Positions 49,459 through 59,600 of a DNA stretch of 64,000 nt are shown here, in pieces. Position numbers and translations under genes: made by a program. The notes beneath the pieces are model-generated. The model was given only the letters and a program-made list of their open reading frames with translations, was not told where the DNA came from and did not search any database. The stretch covers positions 1 to 64,000 of the forward strand of contig JAISGD010000019.1 in the NCBI GenBank assembly GCA_031263195.1, written 5' to 3'. This stretch comes from Campylobacteraceae bacterium (GTDB lineage Bacteria > Campylobacterota > Campylobacteria > Campylobacterales > Campylobacteraceae). How positions within the stretch are numbered: the first letter of the stretch is position 1; each line of letters opens with the position of its first letter.

Positions 49459-50460
49459 TTAATATTTTGAGATATAAAGCGCCATATCTATAAGTCTGCT
49501 GGTATAACCCCACTCATTATCATACCAAGCCATCACTTTTACCATATCGCCGTCTATGACTTGCGTTAAATCAGCTGCGACAATAGAGCTGAATGAACTT
49601 GTCTGAAAGTCTTGCGATACTCTAAAATCCTCGTCGATTGATAAAATACCTCTAAGCGTACCTTCCGCCTTTTCTTTTAAAAGTGCGTTTATTTCCTCTT
49701 TGGAGGTATTTTTTGAAACTAAAACATTCAGATCCACCATAGAAACATTCGGCGTAGGCACTCTGACGCTTTGACCGTGCAATTTTCCTTTCAGATGAGG
49801 TAAAACCAAGCCTATGGCTTTTGCGGCGCCCGTAGTTGTAGGTATCATGTTTAAGCCTGCAGCCCGCGCTCTTCTTAAATCTTTTGAGTGTTTTACATCA
49901 AGTATATTTTGGTCATTTGTATATGAGTGTATAGTCGTCATCAGACCTTTTTTGATACCAAAGCCGTCATCAAGTACTTTGGCTATAGGCGCCAGGCAGT
50001 TAGTTGTGCAGCTTGCATTTGAGACTATCTTTTCACCCTTGTAATTTTTCTCATTTACCCCTAAAACAAATGTTGGCGTATCGTCTTTTGCGGGCGCTGA
50101 AAACAGGACTTTTTTTATACCTCTGTCTATAAAAACTTCAGCCTTTTCCTGCGTTAAAAATGCCCCTGTGCATTCAAGTATCAAATCCACGCCTAAAGCT
50201 GCAAAATCAAGTTCTTTAGGATCGCGCGTGGAGAACATTTTAACTTTTGATTTGCCAATTTGAAGAGTTGTATTGTCAAGCCACTCAATATCTCCTTTGA
50301 ATGTTCCGTGAACACTGTCGTATTTTAACAGTTGTTTCGTCATCTCTTTGCTTGCAGTATCGTTTACTGCCGCAAGCTCTATATCGCTTCTTGTGTTGAT
50401 TATTCTCGCTGCGCATCGCCCAATGCGCCCAAAGCCGTTTATAGCCACTTTTAACGCCAT
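49459..50460 (-). CDS. gap: Glyceraldehyde-3-phosphate dehydrogenase
   Basis: 333 residues: Rossmann INGFGRIGR (7-15) and the active-site ASCTTNCLAP (Cys151), HSYTNDQNILDV, and WYDNEWGY near the end. First gene of the gap-pgk-tpiA-fabI unit and divergent from rsfS. In C. jejuni nadD lies between gapA and rsfS on the rsfS side; it is absent here. Confidence 0.98.
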   Translation of the reverse strand: MALKVAINGFGRIGRCAARIINTRSDIELAAVNDTASKEMTKQLLKYDSVHGTFKGDIEWLDNTTLQIGKSKVKMFSTRDPKELDFAALGVDLILECTGAFLTQEKAEVFIDRGIKKVLFSAPAKDDTPTFVLGVNEKNYKGEKIVSNASCTTNCLAPIAKVLDDGFGIKKGLMTTIHSYTNDQNILDVKHSKDLRRARAAGLNMIPTTTGAAKAIGLVLPHLKGKLHGQSVRVPTPNVSMVDLNVLVSKNTSKEEINALLKEKAEGTLRGILSIDEDFRVSQDFQTSSFSSIVAADLTQVIDGDMVKVMAWYDNEWGYTSRLIDMALYISKY

Positions 50461-50654
50461 TATCGTCTCCTTGCCATTATTCTAGGTTGCAATATTAACT
50501 AAAACGAAGTATGAAAAAGTTTAAAAAAACCAGATGAAAATGCTGTATTTAAATTTTTTAAAACCCTTAACAATAATTTCATTTTTCTTTTGGCAAATTG
50601 TTGCAAAAAATAGTTATAAATGCTAAAATTGGCGTTTTAATATTACTAAGGGCT

Positions 50655-50987
50655 ATGATGGACAATAGGTTATCGTTTATAATGAATTTATTGGAAGAGA
50701 AGAAAGCTGACGGCGTTCAAGTATTTGATATGAAAAATAGCGATTATTTCGTTGATTATGTAGTTGTGGCGACTACTATGGGCGAAAGGCATGGGTTAAG
50801 CTTACTTGATTTTTTAAAAGCGGAACTCAAAAAAAACGGTGAACAGATATTAAATATTGAATCGAGCAGCGAATGGATAGTCGTAGACTTGGCTGATATT
50901 TTAGTACATCTTTTAACCCCTGAATTTAGAGCTAAATATAATCTCGAAGAGTTTTTATCAAAAAGAAACGAAAATAAAAACAGATAA
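50655..50987 (+). CDS. rsfS: Ribosomal silencing factor RsfS
   Basis: About 110 residues of the RsfS/Iojap family: ADGVQVFDMKNSDYFVDYVVVATTMGERH, then SSEWIVVDLADILVHLLTPEFRAKYNLEEF. It binds L14 and blocks subunit joining under starvation. The longer frame from 50598 adds a non-family N terminus before the AAGGG at 50648, so the start is the ATG at 50655 or, with better spacing, at 50658. Followed 10 bp later by dapE. Confidence 0.92.
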   Translation: MMDNRLSFIMNLLEEKKADGVQVFDMKNSDYFVDYVVVATTMGERHGLSLLDFLKAELKKNGEQILNIESSSEWIVVDLADILVHLLTPEFRAKYNLEEFLSKRNENKNR

Positions 50988-50997
50988 GGGGAATGGA

Positions 50998-52125
50998 ATG
51001 GAAGATAGAGAACTTTTTTTTGCACTTTTAAATACTCCGTCAATTACTCCGCAAGATGGGGGATTGTTAGCTTTTATAGAGGACTATTTGCCGGGTTTTA
51101 CGGCACAAAGGCTAGATATTGGAGATGTAAGAAACCTCTTTTTGTATAAAAAATTCGGAAATGGTCCGCATTTTTGTTTTGCCGGACATGTGGATGTAGT
51201 GCCTCCGGGAGATGACTGGGATAGCGATCCGTTTGAGCCTGTAGAAAAAGATGGTTTTGTTTACGCAAGAGGCGCTCAAGATATGAAGAGTGGTGTTTGC
51301 GCTATTTTACAGGCGTGCAAAAGTATCACAGGATTTAACGGTACCATATCTGTTTTGCTGACCAGTGATGAAGAGGGAGAAGCGGAAAACGGAACCGTAA
51401 AGGTATTGGAATTTTTAAAAAGTGAGAATTTTTTACCGGATTTTGCTCTTGTAGCGGAACCAACATGCGTTAAAAATTTTGGAGATACTATAAAAATAGG
51501 CAGACGAGGTTCTATAAACGGTAAAATCGAGATTAGAGGCGTGCAGGGGCATGTAGCTTATCCGCAAAACGCGAAAAATCCAATTCACCAAGTATCATTC
51601 ATACTGCCGAAAATCGCAGAGCATAAATTTGATGACGGAGACGATGTATTTGAACCGAGTATGCTTACTATTACGGATATAAGGTCAGGGGAGGGCGTAA
51701 CAAACGTAACGCCAAAAACTCTTACTCTTATGTTTAATATCAGAAATTCACCGCTAACAAAAATAGAGAATGTGGAACGATATCTTAAATCAAATTTCGG
51801 TCTTTTATATATGGTAAATCATCCCGGTAAGGATAAGTTAGACTTTGATTTGGAGTTAAAAGAGTCGGCAAAGCCTTTTCTGACAGATAAAAGTTCTATT
51901 TTGATAGCGTACCTTAGCAGAGTTATTGAAGATGTAACAGGATTTGTACCTGAACTTAGTGCCTCAGGCGGTACAAGCGATGCTAGATTTTTCGCTGAAT
52001 TTGGCGTAAGTACAGTAGAATTCGGCGTCTTAAACGACACTATACACGCTACAAATGAGAGATGTTATCTATCACACTTATATGATTTAACCAAAGTCTA
52101 CAAAGAACTTTTGGCGAAATTTTAA
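50998..52125 (+). CDS. dapE: Succinyl-diaminopimelate desuccinylase
   Basis: 375 residues of the M20 metallopeptidase family: zinc ligand FAGHVDVVPPGDDW, the next ligand block YARGAQDMKSG, catalytic SDEEGEAENG, and GGTSDARFFAEFG near the end. It frees L,L-DAP from its succinyl form for lysine and peptidoglycan. AAGGGG lies 6 bp upstream of the ATG. Confidence 0.96.
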   Translation: MEDRELFFALLNTPSITPQDGGLLAFIEDYLPGFTAQRLDIGDVRNLFLYKKFGNGPHFCFAGHVDVVPPGDDWDSDPFEPVEKDGFVYARGAQDMKSGVCAILQACKSITGFNGTISVLLTSDEEGEAENGTVKVLEFLKSENFLPDFALVAEPTCVKNFGDTIKIGRRGSINGKIEIRGVQGHVAYPQNAKNPIHQVSFILPKIAEHKFDDGDDVFEPSMLTITDIRSGEGVTNVTPKTLTLMFNIRNSPLTKIENVERYLKSNFGLLYMVNHPGKDKLDFDLELKESAKPFLTDKSSILIAYLSRVIEDVTGFVPELSASGGTSDARFFAEFGVSTVEFGVLNDTIHATNERCYLSHLYDLTKVYKELLAKF

Positions 52126-52141
52126 AAAAAGCGAGCAAATT

Positions 52142-52513
52142 ATGAAAATTGTATCTACAAAAAACGCGCCTGAAGCTATAGGCCCGTATTCGCAAGCCAT
52201 AATAGCAAATGGTTTTATATTTACGTCCGGACAAGTGGCTCTGACAAGCGACGGAAAATTTTTAGATGAGGATATAAAAGTCCAAACAGAGCAAGTATTA
52301 AAAAACCTATCTGAAATTTTAAAAAGTAGCGGCAGTTCATTCGATAAAGTTGTAAAGACTACTATCTTTTTGGCGGATATTAGTGATTTTGCGACGGTAA
52401 ATGAGATATATGCCAAAGCATTCGGCGAGCATAAGCCGGCGCGCAGTACAGTCGGAGTGAAATCGTTGCCGAAAAATGCCAAAGTAGAGATAGAAGCTAT
52501 AGCCGTTATCTAA
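52142..52513 (+). CDS. ridA: Reactive intermediate deaminase RidA
   Basis: 123 residues of the YjgF/YER057c/UK114 family: EAIGPYSQAIIANGFIFTSGQ, NLSEILKSSGSSFDKVVKTTIFL, KPARSTVGVKSLPKNAKVEIEAIA, including the Arg of the active site. It hydrolyses enamine/imine products of PLP enzymes. 16 bp after dapE. Confidence 0.95.
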   Translation: MKIVSTKNAPEAIGPYSQAIIANGFIFTSGQVALTSDGKFLDEDIKVQTEQVLKNLSEILKSSGSSFDKVVKTTIFLADISDFATVNEIYAKAFGEHKPARSTVGVKSLPKNAKVEIEAIAVI

Positions 52514-52567
52514 ATTTCGGTAAAATTATAAACTTTCTGATTAAAATTCACAATGTAGGAATAAATT

Positions 52568-52864
52568 ATGAAAAAATCTATATGGGCAATATCTATTTTA
52601 CTGTTTTTGAGCGGCTGCTATGATAAAAAAGATGTTATTGATAACGCTATAATAGGCGAAGACGGGAGCGTCATACGCGTTGTCTTTTATGATGACAGGG
52701 CTAACATTACACTTCCTGATGATAGTAGCGTGCTGTTAAAGGGCATACCTATGGCTTCCGGCATAAAATACGCAAACAGCGAATACGAATACAGCGAGTG
52801 GCATGGAGAGATAGAACTTAAAAAAGATAATAAAACTATCTTTAAAGCAAAAAACGATTTTTAA
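52568..52864 (+). CDS. Small lipoprotein of unknown function
   Basis: 98 residues with a lipoprotein signal (lipobox L-S-G-C, Cys17). The mature part is a short beta-rich domain (VIRVVFYDDRANITLPDDSSVLL). Family not recognised. A ribosome-binding site TAGGA lies about 9 bp before the ATG. It may be expressed with ridA and the amidotransferase. Confidence 0.75.
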   Translation: MKKSIWAISILLFLSGCYDKKDVIDNAIIGEDGSVIRVVFYDDRANITLPDDSSVLLKGIPMASGIKYANSEYEYSEWHGEIELKKDNKTIFKAKNDF

Positions 52865-52876
52865 AAGCCTAAAAAA

Positions 52877-53569
52877 GTGTTTATTATATTGAAAATGGGC
52901 GACACTATGAAACAGTGCGCGAAAAAATACGGCGACTTTGAAGATTGGACGTTAAGGGCTGCCGGTATAGACAGTCAAAAAGTTTGTATAGCAGACCCAA
53001 GAAAACAAGAACTTCCGGATTTTAAAAATATACAGGGCATCATAATAACAGGTTCTCACGATATGGTTACCGATGGGTTTGACTGGATTGAAAGATCTTC
53101 AAAGTGGCTAAAAGAGGCAGCTAAAGACAGTGTGCCGATTTTTGGCATATGTTTTGGACATCAGCTTTTAGCTCAAACTTTTGGCGGAGTTGTAGCCGAT
53201 CACCAATGCGGTCCGGAAATAGGTACCGTCAGTATTAATCTAACCGGCGAGGCGGCTAATGACCCACTTTTTAAAGATTTGCCGCAAACTTTCTTAGCGC
53301 ATGCGACACATACGCAATCAGTCCTGAAGTTGCCTGAAAATTGTGTGCTTTTGGCGTCGAATTGTTACGAGAACTGCCACGCTTTCAGGATAGGTAAATC
53401 CATTTGGGGCGTTCAATTTCATCCCGAACACGATACGCAAATCATCAAAGAGTATATTTCACAGCAAGCTGAAAATATAGACAGCGTCCCGACTGTTTTA
53501 AGAGATGTTTGTGAAACGCCTTATGCTCGTAGCGTGCTTAAGAGATTTGCTGATTTTTGTCTTTGCTGA
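52877..53569 (+). CDS. Class I glutamine amidotransferase (GATase1-like, GuaA N-terminal type)
   Basis: 230 residues, one amidotransferase domain. N terminus IILKMGDTMKQCAKKYGDFEDW; oxyanion/nucleophile elbow GICFGHQLLAQ (Cys92); catalytic His182 and Glu184 in GVQFHPEHD. It starts with GTG (52877); the first internal ATG would remove the first strand. Such stand-alone domains hydrolyse glutamine or gamma-glutamyl compounds; a partner synthase is not adjacent, so the amidated product is unknown. Confidence 0.88.
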   Translation: MFIILKMGDTMKQCAKKYGDFEDWTLRAAGIDSQKVCIADPRKQELPDFKNIQGIIITGSHDMVTDGFDWIERSSKWLKEAAKDSVPIFGICFGHQLLAQTFGGVVADHQCGPEIGTVSINLTGEAANDPLFKDLPQTFLAHATHTQSVLKLPENCVLLASNCYENCHAFRIGKSIWGVQFHPEHDTQIIKEYISQQAENIDSVPTVLRDVCETPYARSVLKRFADFCLC

Positions 53570-53710
53570 TAGTTACAAAAAATCACACAAAACCAAATTT
53601 AGCATATTTGTAAAAACGCTAACTTAGGGATATAAGCTAATATTTACGCAAAAAATGTTTAAATTAATATTATTTTCGAAACTACTTATACTCTAAAACA
53701 AGGAATTAGA

Positions 53711-55054
53711 ATGACGGAAAAACATTATGACGTTGTTATTGTCGGCGGCGGTATATCCGGCTCGGCACTCTTTTATACACTGGCTAAATATACTGATATA
53801 AAATCTGTTGCGCTTCTTGAGAAATATGATGCTTTGGCTACACTTAGTTCAAGCGGTAAAGGTAATTCGCAGACCATCCATACCGGCGATATCGAAACAA
53901 ATTATACACTCACCAAAGCCAAACAGGTCAAACGTACTGCAAATATGATAAGGCGTTATTGTCTTCAATACGGATATGAGGGTAAATTTATGTTCGCTCA
54001 CCAAAAGATGGCTGTGGGTATCGGCGATGAAGAGGTAGAGTATATGAAAAACAGATATGAGGAGTTCAAAGGATTGTTCCCATATCTTGAGATTTACGAT
54101 AAAGAGAAATTAAAAGAGATTGAACCTAATGTCGTATTTGACGAAAACGGTAACGAGCGACCGGAAGATATCGTAGGAGTGGGCGTTTTAGACCAGTATT
54201 CTACTGTTGATTACGGAGCAATGACGCAAAGCCTTGCCGATAATGCACAAAAAGTGAAAAATAAACAATTTGATATATTTTTGGATTCGGAAGTGACAAA
54301 TATAAAACAGCTCGGCGAAGAGCATGTGTTGATGACAAAAAAAGGCGATGTGTTTACGGCTGATTTTGTAGTGGTAGACGCAGGCGGGCACTCTTTATAT
54401 CTGGCGCACTCTATGGGGCACGGGAAAGATTTTGGTTGTTTGCCTATAGCGGGAAGTTACTATATCACTAAAGGGCATTTTTTAAAAGGCAAAGTTTATA
54501 TGGTGCAAAATCCCAAACTTCCATTTGCAGCTTTACATGGCGATCCGGATGTACTTTTGAATATGGCGACAAGATTTGGACCTACTGCGCTGGCGCTGCC
54601 TGTTTTGGAAAGATTTCATGGACTATCGACGTTTCCGGACTTTCTAAAAACGCTAAATCTCGATGGAAAAATCATCAAAATCCTTTTTAATTTATTTAAA
54701 GACAGAGATATCAGAAACTACATTTTGAGAAACTTTGTTTATGAAATACCGCTAATCAATAAGCGCGCTTTTCTAAAAGATATAAGGCGTCTTGTGCCGT
54801 CATTAAAACTTGACGATATTGAATACGCTAAAGGTTTCGGCGGTGTCAGACCACAAGTTTTAAATAAAACAGAGATGAAATTAATGTTAGGAGAAGCCAG
54901 TATCAATCCCGGCACAGGGATAATATTTAATATGACGCCAAGTCCGGGCGCTACGAGTTGTCTTGGCAATGCCGAACGCGATGTGCAGCTTGTTTGCAAA
55001 CACTTAAATGTTGCATTTGACCATAAATCATTCCTTGCAGATTTAGTAGAATAG
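53711..55054 (+). CDS. mqo: Malate:quinone oxidoreductase
   Basis: 447 residues of the MQO family: N-terminal FAD loop VIVGGGISGSALFYTLAKY, TLSSSGKGNSQTIHTGDIE, and C-terminal GTGIIFNMTPSPGATSCLGNA. It oxidises malate to oxaloacetate and feeds electrons to the quinone pool at the inner membrane, replacing soluble malate dehydrogenase as is usual in Campylobacterota. TATACT (53687-53692) is a likely -10 and AAGGAA is the ribosome site. A strong hairpin follows. Confidence 0.93.
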   Translation: MTEKHYDVVIVGGGISGSALFYTLAKYTDIKSVALLEKYDALATLSSSGKGNSQTIHTGDIETNYTLTKAKQVKRTANMIRRYCLQYGYEGKFMFAHQKMAVGIGDEEVEYMKNRYEEFKGLFPYLEIYDKEKLKEIEPNVVFDENGNERPEDIVGVGVLDQYSTVDYGAMTQSLADNAQKVKNKQFDIFLDSEVTNIKQLGEEHVLMTKKGDVFTADFVVVDAGGHSLYLAHSMGHGKDFGCLPIAGSYYITKGHFLKGKVYMVQNPKLPFAALHGDPDVLLNMATRFGPTALALPVLERFHGLSTFPDFLKTLNLDGKIIKILFNLFKDRDIRNYILRNFVYEIPLINKRAFLKDIRRLVPSLKLDDIEYAKGFGGVRPQVLNKTEMKLMLGEASINPGTGIIFNMTPSPGATSCLGNAERDVQLVCKHLNVAFDHKSFLADLVE

Positions 55055-55088
55055 CAATGTCGTAACTCTATTGCCGATATTTTTTATT

Positions 55089-55122
55089 AATGCATAAAAG
55101 TAACGCTTCGCTTTTATGCATT
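55089..55122 (+). terminator. Hairpin terminator after mqo
   Basis: A perfect 12-bp stem AATGCATAAAAG / CTTTTATGCATT around a 10-nt loop, 35 bp after the mqo stop. There is no clean T run, but the stem is the strongest in the area, and the polysaccharide locus begins beyond it. Confidence 0.7.
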
Positions 55123-55541
55123 GATGGTTGTATTTTAAGATGATTTAAGTATTAAATTTTGATGTAGGCAACAAATATCCGTCTTATCGTCTGTCCTGAA
55201 AAAAGATTATAGCATTGTGCACAGCAATTTATCTGTTTTTTATTGCCGTCACACGGCACTCTGAAAACCCCAAAAATGTATTCACCAAATTTAACCAAAA
55301 ATAATCCATCCTGTTCACAGCTATGAAAATAACTCAAGTTTATTACAAATCTCAAATAAAACATATTCTTACAAATTATATTCAATAAATAATCAAAAAA
55401 TCAGTCCCAGAAACTATTTGTATCAGAAATAAAATTATTAAAATATATAATAAAATAAGAAAATTTTAATAAAACTTTTATATATATATATATATATATA
55501 ATTGCTTCTTAATTTCGATTTAACTTAAGCAAAGATTTATT
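55123..55541. other. Intergenic region before the polysaccharide locus
   Basis: About 420 bp without a convincing gene; a minus-strand frame at 55152-55385 (77 codons, cysteine-rich) lacks family resemblance and a clear ribosome site. The last 100 bp are extremely AT-rich and contain the TA tract. This is where a promoter and any phase switch for wecB should be. Confidence 0.45.
55479..55500. repeat. (TA)11 dinucleotide tract upstream of wecB
   Basis: Eleven TA units ending 41 bp before the wecB start. TA tracts of 9-11 units between -10 and -35 control phase-variable fimbriae in Haemophilus influenzae (hif). Here the tract lies at promoter distance from a surface-glycan operon. Confidence 0.85.
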
Positions 55542-56681
55542 TTGAAGATACTAATCATTTTTGGAACAAGACCCGAGGCTATAAAACTGGCGCCGCTGAT
55601 TATAGCTATGAAAAAGCATAAAATTGAACACAGAATTTGCGCTTCTGCACAGCATAGAGGTATGTTAGACCAAGTTTTAAATACGTTCAATATATCCGCA
55701 GACTATGATCTTGATATCATGAGACCTCATCAGACTCTATCCGATATAACATCGTCTATTTTGGTAAAAATAACTCATGTTTTGGATGAATATAAACCCG
55801 ACATTCTATTTGTCCATGGCGATACTACTACGACATTTGCTGCAAGTCTGGCCGCTTTTTATCACAAAATAGATATCGCGCATGTGGAAGCAGGACTTCG
55901 TACCGGAGATATGTATTCGCCTTATCCTGAGGAAGCGAACAGGAAACTGACTGCCGTTTTGACGAAATACCATTTTGCGCCCACACATCATGCGAGAAAA
56001 AATTTATTAAACGAGATGATTTCTGACGATTTTATATTTGTGACCGGAAATACGGTCATAGATGCTCTTTTATTAGTTAAAGATAAGATAAACAGGACTG
56101 TAAACTTAAAAAAATCATTAGAAGAGAGATTTAGTTTTTTGCGTTTGGACGCAAAAATGGTATTGATTACCGGACATCGCCGTGAAAACTTCGGCAATGG
56201 ATTTGACAATATCTGTTCGGCTATAAAAATGCTTGCCGAAAAATTTACAAATGTGGACTTTGTATATCCCGTGCATCTCAATCCGAATGTAAGAGAACCT
56301 GTAAGGCGATATCTGAGCGGTTTGGATAATGTTCATTTGATAGAACCGCAAGAATATGTACCGTTTGTATACTTGATGATGCGTTCATATATCATCTTGA
56401 CAGATTCTGGCGGTATACAGGAAGAAGCTCCATCTTTAGGAAAACCCGTACTTGTCATGAGAAATACGACAGAGAGGGTTGAAGCTCTGGAAGCAGGAAC
56501 AGTAAGATTAGTCGGCACAAATATCAATGTTATCATTGACGAAACAACGAAGCTGCTTACAAATCGCGCTCTTTACGATGATATGGCAAAAGCTGTCAAT
56601 CCGTACGGAGACGGCAGAGCCTGTAAGCGAATTTTACAATTTATGCAAGAAAAACAATTAATCAAAAGGGGTATTTATTAA
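55542..56681 (+). CDS. wecB: UDP-N-acetylglucosamine 2-epimerase (non-hydrolysing)
   Basis: 379 residues, GT-B-like fold: IFGTRPEAIKLAPLI at the N terminus, HVEAGLRTGDMYSPYPEEANR, TGHRRENFG and DSGGIQEEAPSLGKPVLVMR with ERVEALEAGT. It interconverts UDP-GlcNAc and UDP-ManNAc. The only start near the conserved N terminus is TTG at 55542, and the ribosome site is poor, which hints at low or regulated translation. It overlaps the fused dehydrogenase/glycosyltransferase gene by one base, so the two steps to UDP-ManNAcA are coupled. Confidence 0.93.
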   Translation: MKILIIFGTRPEAIKLAPLIIAMKKHKIEHRICASAQHRGMLDQVLNTFNISADYDLDIMRPHQTLSDITSSILVKITHVLDEYKPDILFVHGDTTTTFAASLAAFYHKIDIAHVEAGLRTGDMYSPYPEEANRKLTAVLTKYHFAPTHHARKNLLNEMISDDFIFVTGNTVIDALLLVKDKINRTVNLKKSLEERFSFLRLDAKMVLITGHRRENFGNGFDNICSAIKMLAEKFTNVDFVYPVHLNPNVREPVRRYLSGLDNVHLIEPQEYVPFVYLMMRSYIILTDSGGIQEEAPSLGKPVLVMRNTTERVEALEAGTVRLVGTNINVIIDETTKLLTNRALYDDMAKAVNPYGDGRACKRILQFMQEKQLIKRGIY

Positions 56682-59600
56682 TGTCGGATAAAACAGTATC
56701 GATCATAGGTTTGGGATATATAGGTCTTCCAACAGCCGCTATGTTTGCGGCTAGCGGTATAAAGGTTGTGGGCGTTGATGTCAACAGTTACGCGGTTGAT
56801 ACTATCAACCAAGGCAAAATACACATTGTAGAGCCCGAACTTGACAAACTTGTAAGCGATGTTGTAGCAAACGGATATTTAAGGGCGGTTACAAAGTCTA
56901 TAGCGGCAGATGTTTTTATAATTGCCGTGCCTACTCCGTTTAAAGGTAGACATAAACCCGATATCTCATATATAGAATCTGCCGCAGAAGCTATCGCCCC
57001 TGTGATCAAAAAAGGCGATTTGGTGATTTTGGAGTCCACATCTCCCGTAGGCACAACCGAACAGATGGCAGAGTGGCTCTCGTACGCACGTCCTGATCTT
57101 ACCTTTCCTCAAACTCACGGAGAAGATTCGGATATAAGAATAGCGCATTGTCCGGAGAGGGTTTTACCTGGACGCATACTAAAAGAACTTGAGGAAAACG
57201 ACAGAATCATCGGCGGTATAACTCCAAAATGCTCATATGAAGCCGCTAAGCTTTATAAGACTTTTGTTAAAGGCGAATGTATCATCACAAATGCCAAAAC
57301 AGCGGAAATGTGCAAACTGACAGAAAATAGTTTTAGAGACGTAAATATCGCATTTGCCAATGAGCTATCCGTCATATGTGACAAACTAGGCATCAATGTA
57401 TGGGAGCTTATATCTTTGGCAAACCGTCATCCAAGAGTCAATATTTTACAACCCGGCTGCGGAGTAGGCGGACACTGCATAGCGGTTGATCCATGGTTTA
57501 TAGTCAGTAAAAGTCCAAAAGAGGCAAAGTTAATACGCATGGCAAGAGAGGTAAATAACTATAAAAGAGAGTGGGTTGTTGGTAAAATCGACGAGGCTGT
57601 ATCGATATTTTTAGCAAAAAATCCGACAAAAAACAAAGATAATATCAAAATAGCTTGTTTCGGGCTTGCTTTTAAGCCAGATATTGATGATTTGAGAGAG
57701 AGTCCGGCTGTGGAGATTGTTAAAGAAATCGCTGATCAATATAAAAATATATTAGTTGTTGAGCCGAATATCAAAGAGTTGCCGCGCAAACTTAAGTTAG
57801 AAAATATTCGTTTATGTACATTTGATTATGCACTTGACAATAGCGATATTGTATTGTTGCTTGTTGAACACAAAGAGTTTAAGGAAGTGCAGCCTAAAAT
57901 ACATCCAGATCAATACATTGTGGATACAAAAGGTATTTGGGATTCGAGCAAATTTGTAAAAGCATTGTCTGAAAAACAGCGATTAAACTATGCTGAAGAG
58001 CTTAGAATATCACAGGTGCAAAAAATAGAGATTGAAAAGCAAGAGCAAGATAAAGAGATTTATTATGAGGGGGTATTTAGTGAATATCAATCCAAAGTTG
58101 AAGATTTAACAAATCGACTTACAGAGCATCAGAGAAATTTAAAGATATTTGAAATAAGCGAAAAAACCTTAAAGGAACAGCTAAAATATCAGCAAATTGC
58201 ATTAGAAAAAGAGGAAAAACAACATAGAGATACAATATTAAAAAGAACGAATGAAACAGAGGCGATAAGATCATCAGTTCCGTTTTTATTAGGAAAAGCT
58301 TTAATAGAGTCAAAGAAAAGTTTTAAAAATCTTATTTTATTTCCATTTATAATTTATAGTATCAGTAAACAAAGCAAGATACAAAATAAGAGTATCGCAA
58401 AAGTAAAAGAAAATATAACTGCATCAAATTGCAATAAAAGCTTGATTGAACATATAGATGTAATTTATGTTGAGCAAGGATTGGAAGCAGCAGAGTTTTT
58501 TATAGAGAATAAAATAAAAAGCAATCGTGATAAAGCATCGGCATTAGTGAGACTATCACGTCTAGTATTAAATATTAATACATATGAATCAGCACGTATT
58601 GCCCGTAAAAGTGTAGAGTTAGACCCGCGCATTTTTCGCATAAAATGGCTTGCTTTTTTGCTGTTTGATACAGGTTCGATAATCGAATCAAGTGCAATGC
58701 TTGATTCCTTACCGGAAACAATAGTTATGAATGAAGCGGAGAAAAATAAAGCAAAATACATTAAGGGTTGTTGCGCGATCTTTCAAAAACCTCCGAAGAT
58801 TTTACACGCAAAGATTTCCACTATAAAATCTATCGATAAGAAAATACTTTATGTAGCTTCAAGTTCATTGCCTCATCAAACGACAGGTTATACCACTAGA
58901 ACACATGCTATTCTCAAAGGTATTTGTGCAAACGGATGGGATGTAACTTGTACAACAAGACCCGGATACCCTTTTGACAGAAATGATTTGAGCGTTAAGT
59001 ATTCAGATGGAGTATATGAATTGGATGGCATAATTTATGAGTTCCTGAAAGGCAAAGGAAGAAGAGAGACTCCACTTGATGAATATATATACGAATCTGC
59101 TGAAATTCTCAAAAAAGAGATGATCCAAAAATGTCCATCTATTGTGCATGCTGCTTCTAATTACGAAGCAGGGCTTCCCGCATTGATTGCAGCAAAAGAG
59201 CTTGGAATTCCTTTTATTTATGAAGTACGCGGTTTTTGGGAATATACCAGCGCTTCAAAAATCGAAGAGTGGGAAAAAACAGAGAGATTCGCGCTTGATT
59301 ATCAACTTGAAGCACTTGTTGCACAAAATGCTGATTTGGTTATAACGCTCAACATGGCAATGGCAGATGAGCTTGTTTTGCGCGGCGTTAGAAGAGAAAA
59401 AATAGTTTTTGCTCCGAATGCTTTAGATATTGAAAAATTTTATCCTGTAACTAAAAGCAACATTCTTGCAGAAAAATTGGGGTTAAAAGATGATGATTTT
59501 GTTATCGGCTATATCGGTTCTATAGTCAATTATGAAGGCTTGGATACTCTAATAGAAGCTTTTTGTAAAGTTTGTCAAAAGATCCAAAATGCCAAGCTTT

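Noticed and set aside
55152-55385. Minus-strand 77-codon cysteine-rich frame after mqo
   Set aside because: No clear ribosome site or recognisable family; could be real, but the evidence is too thin.
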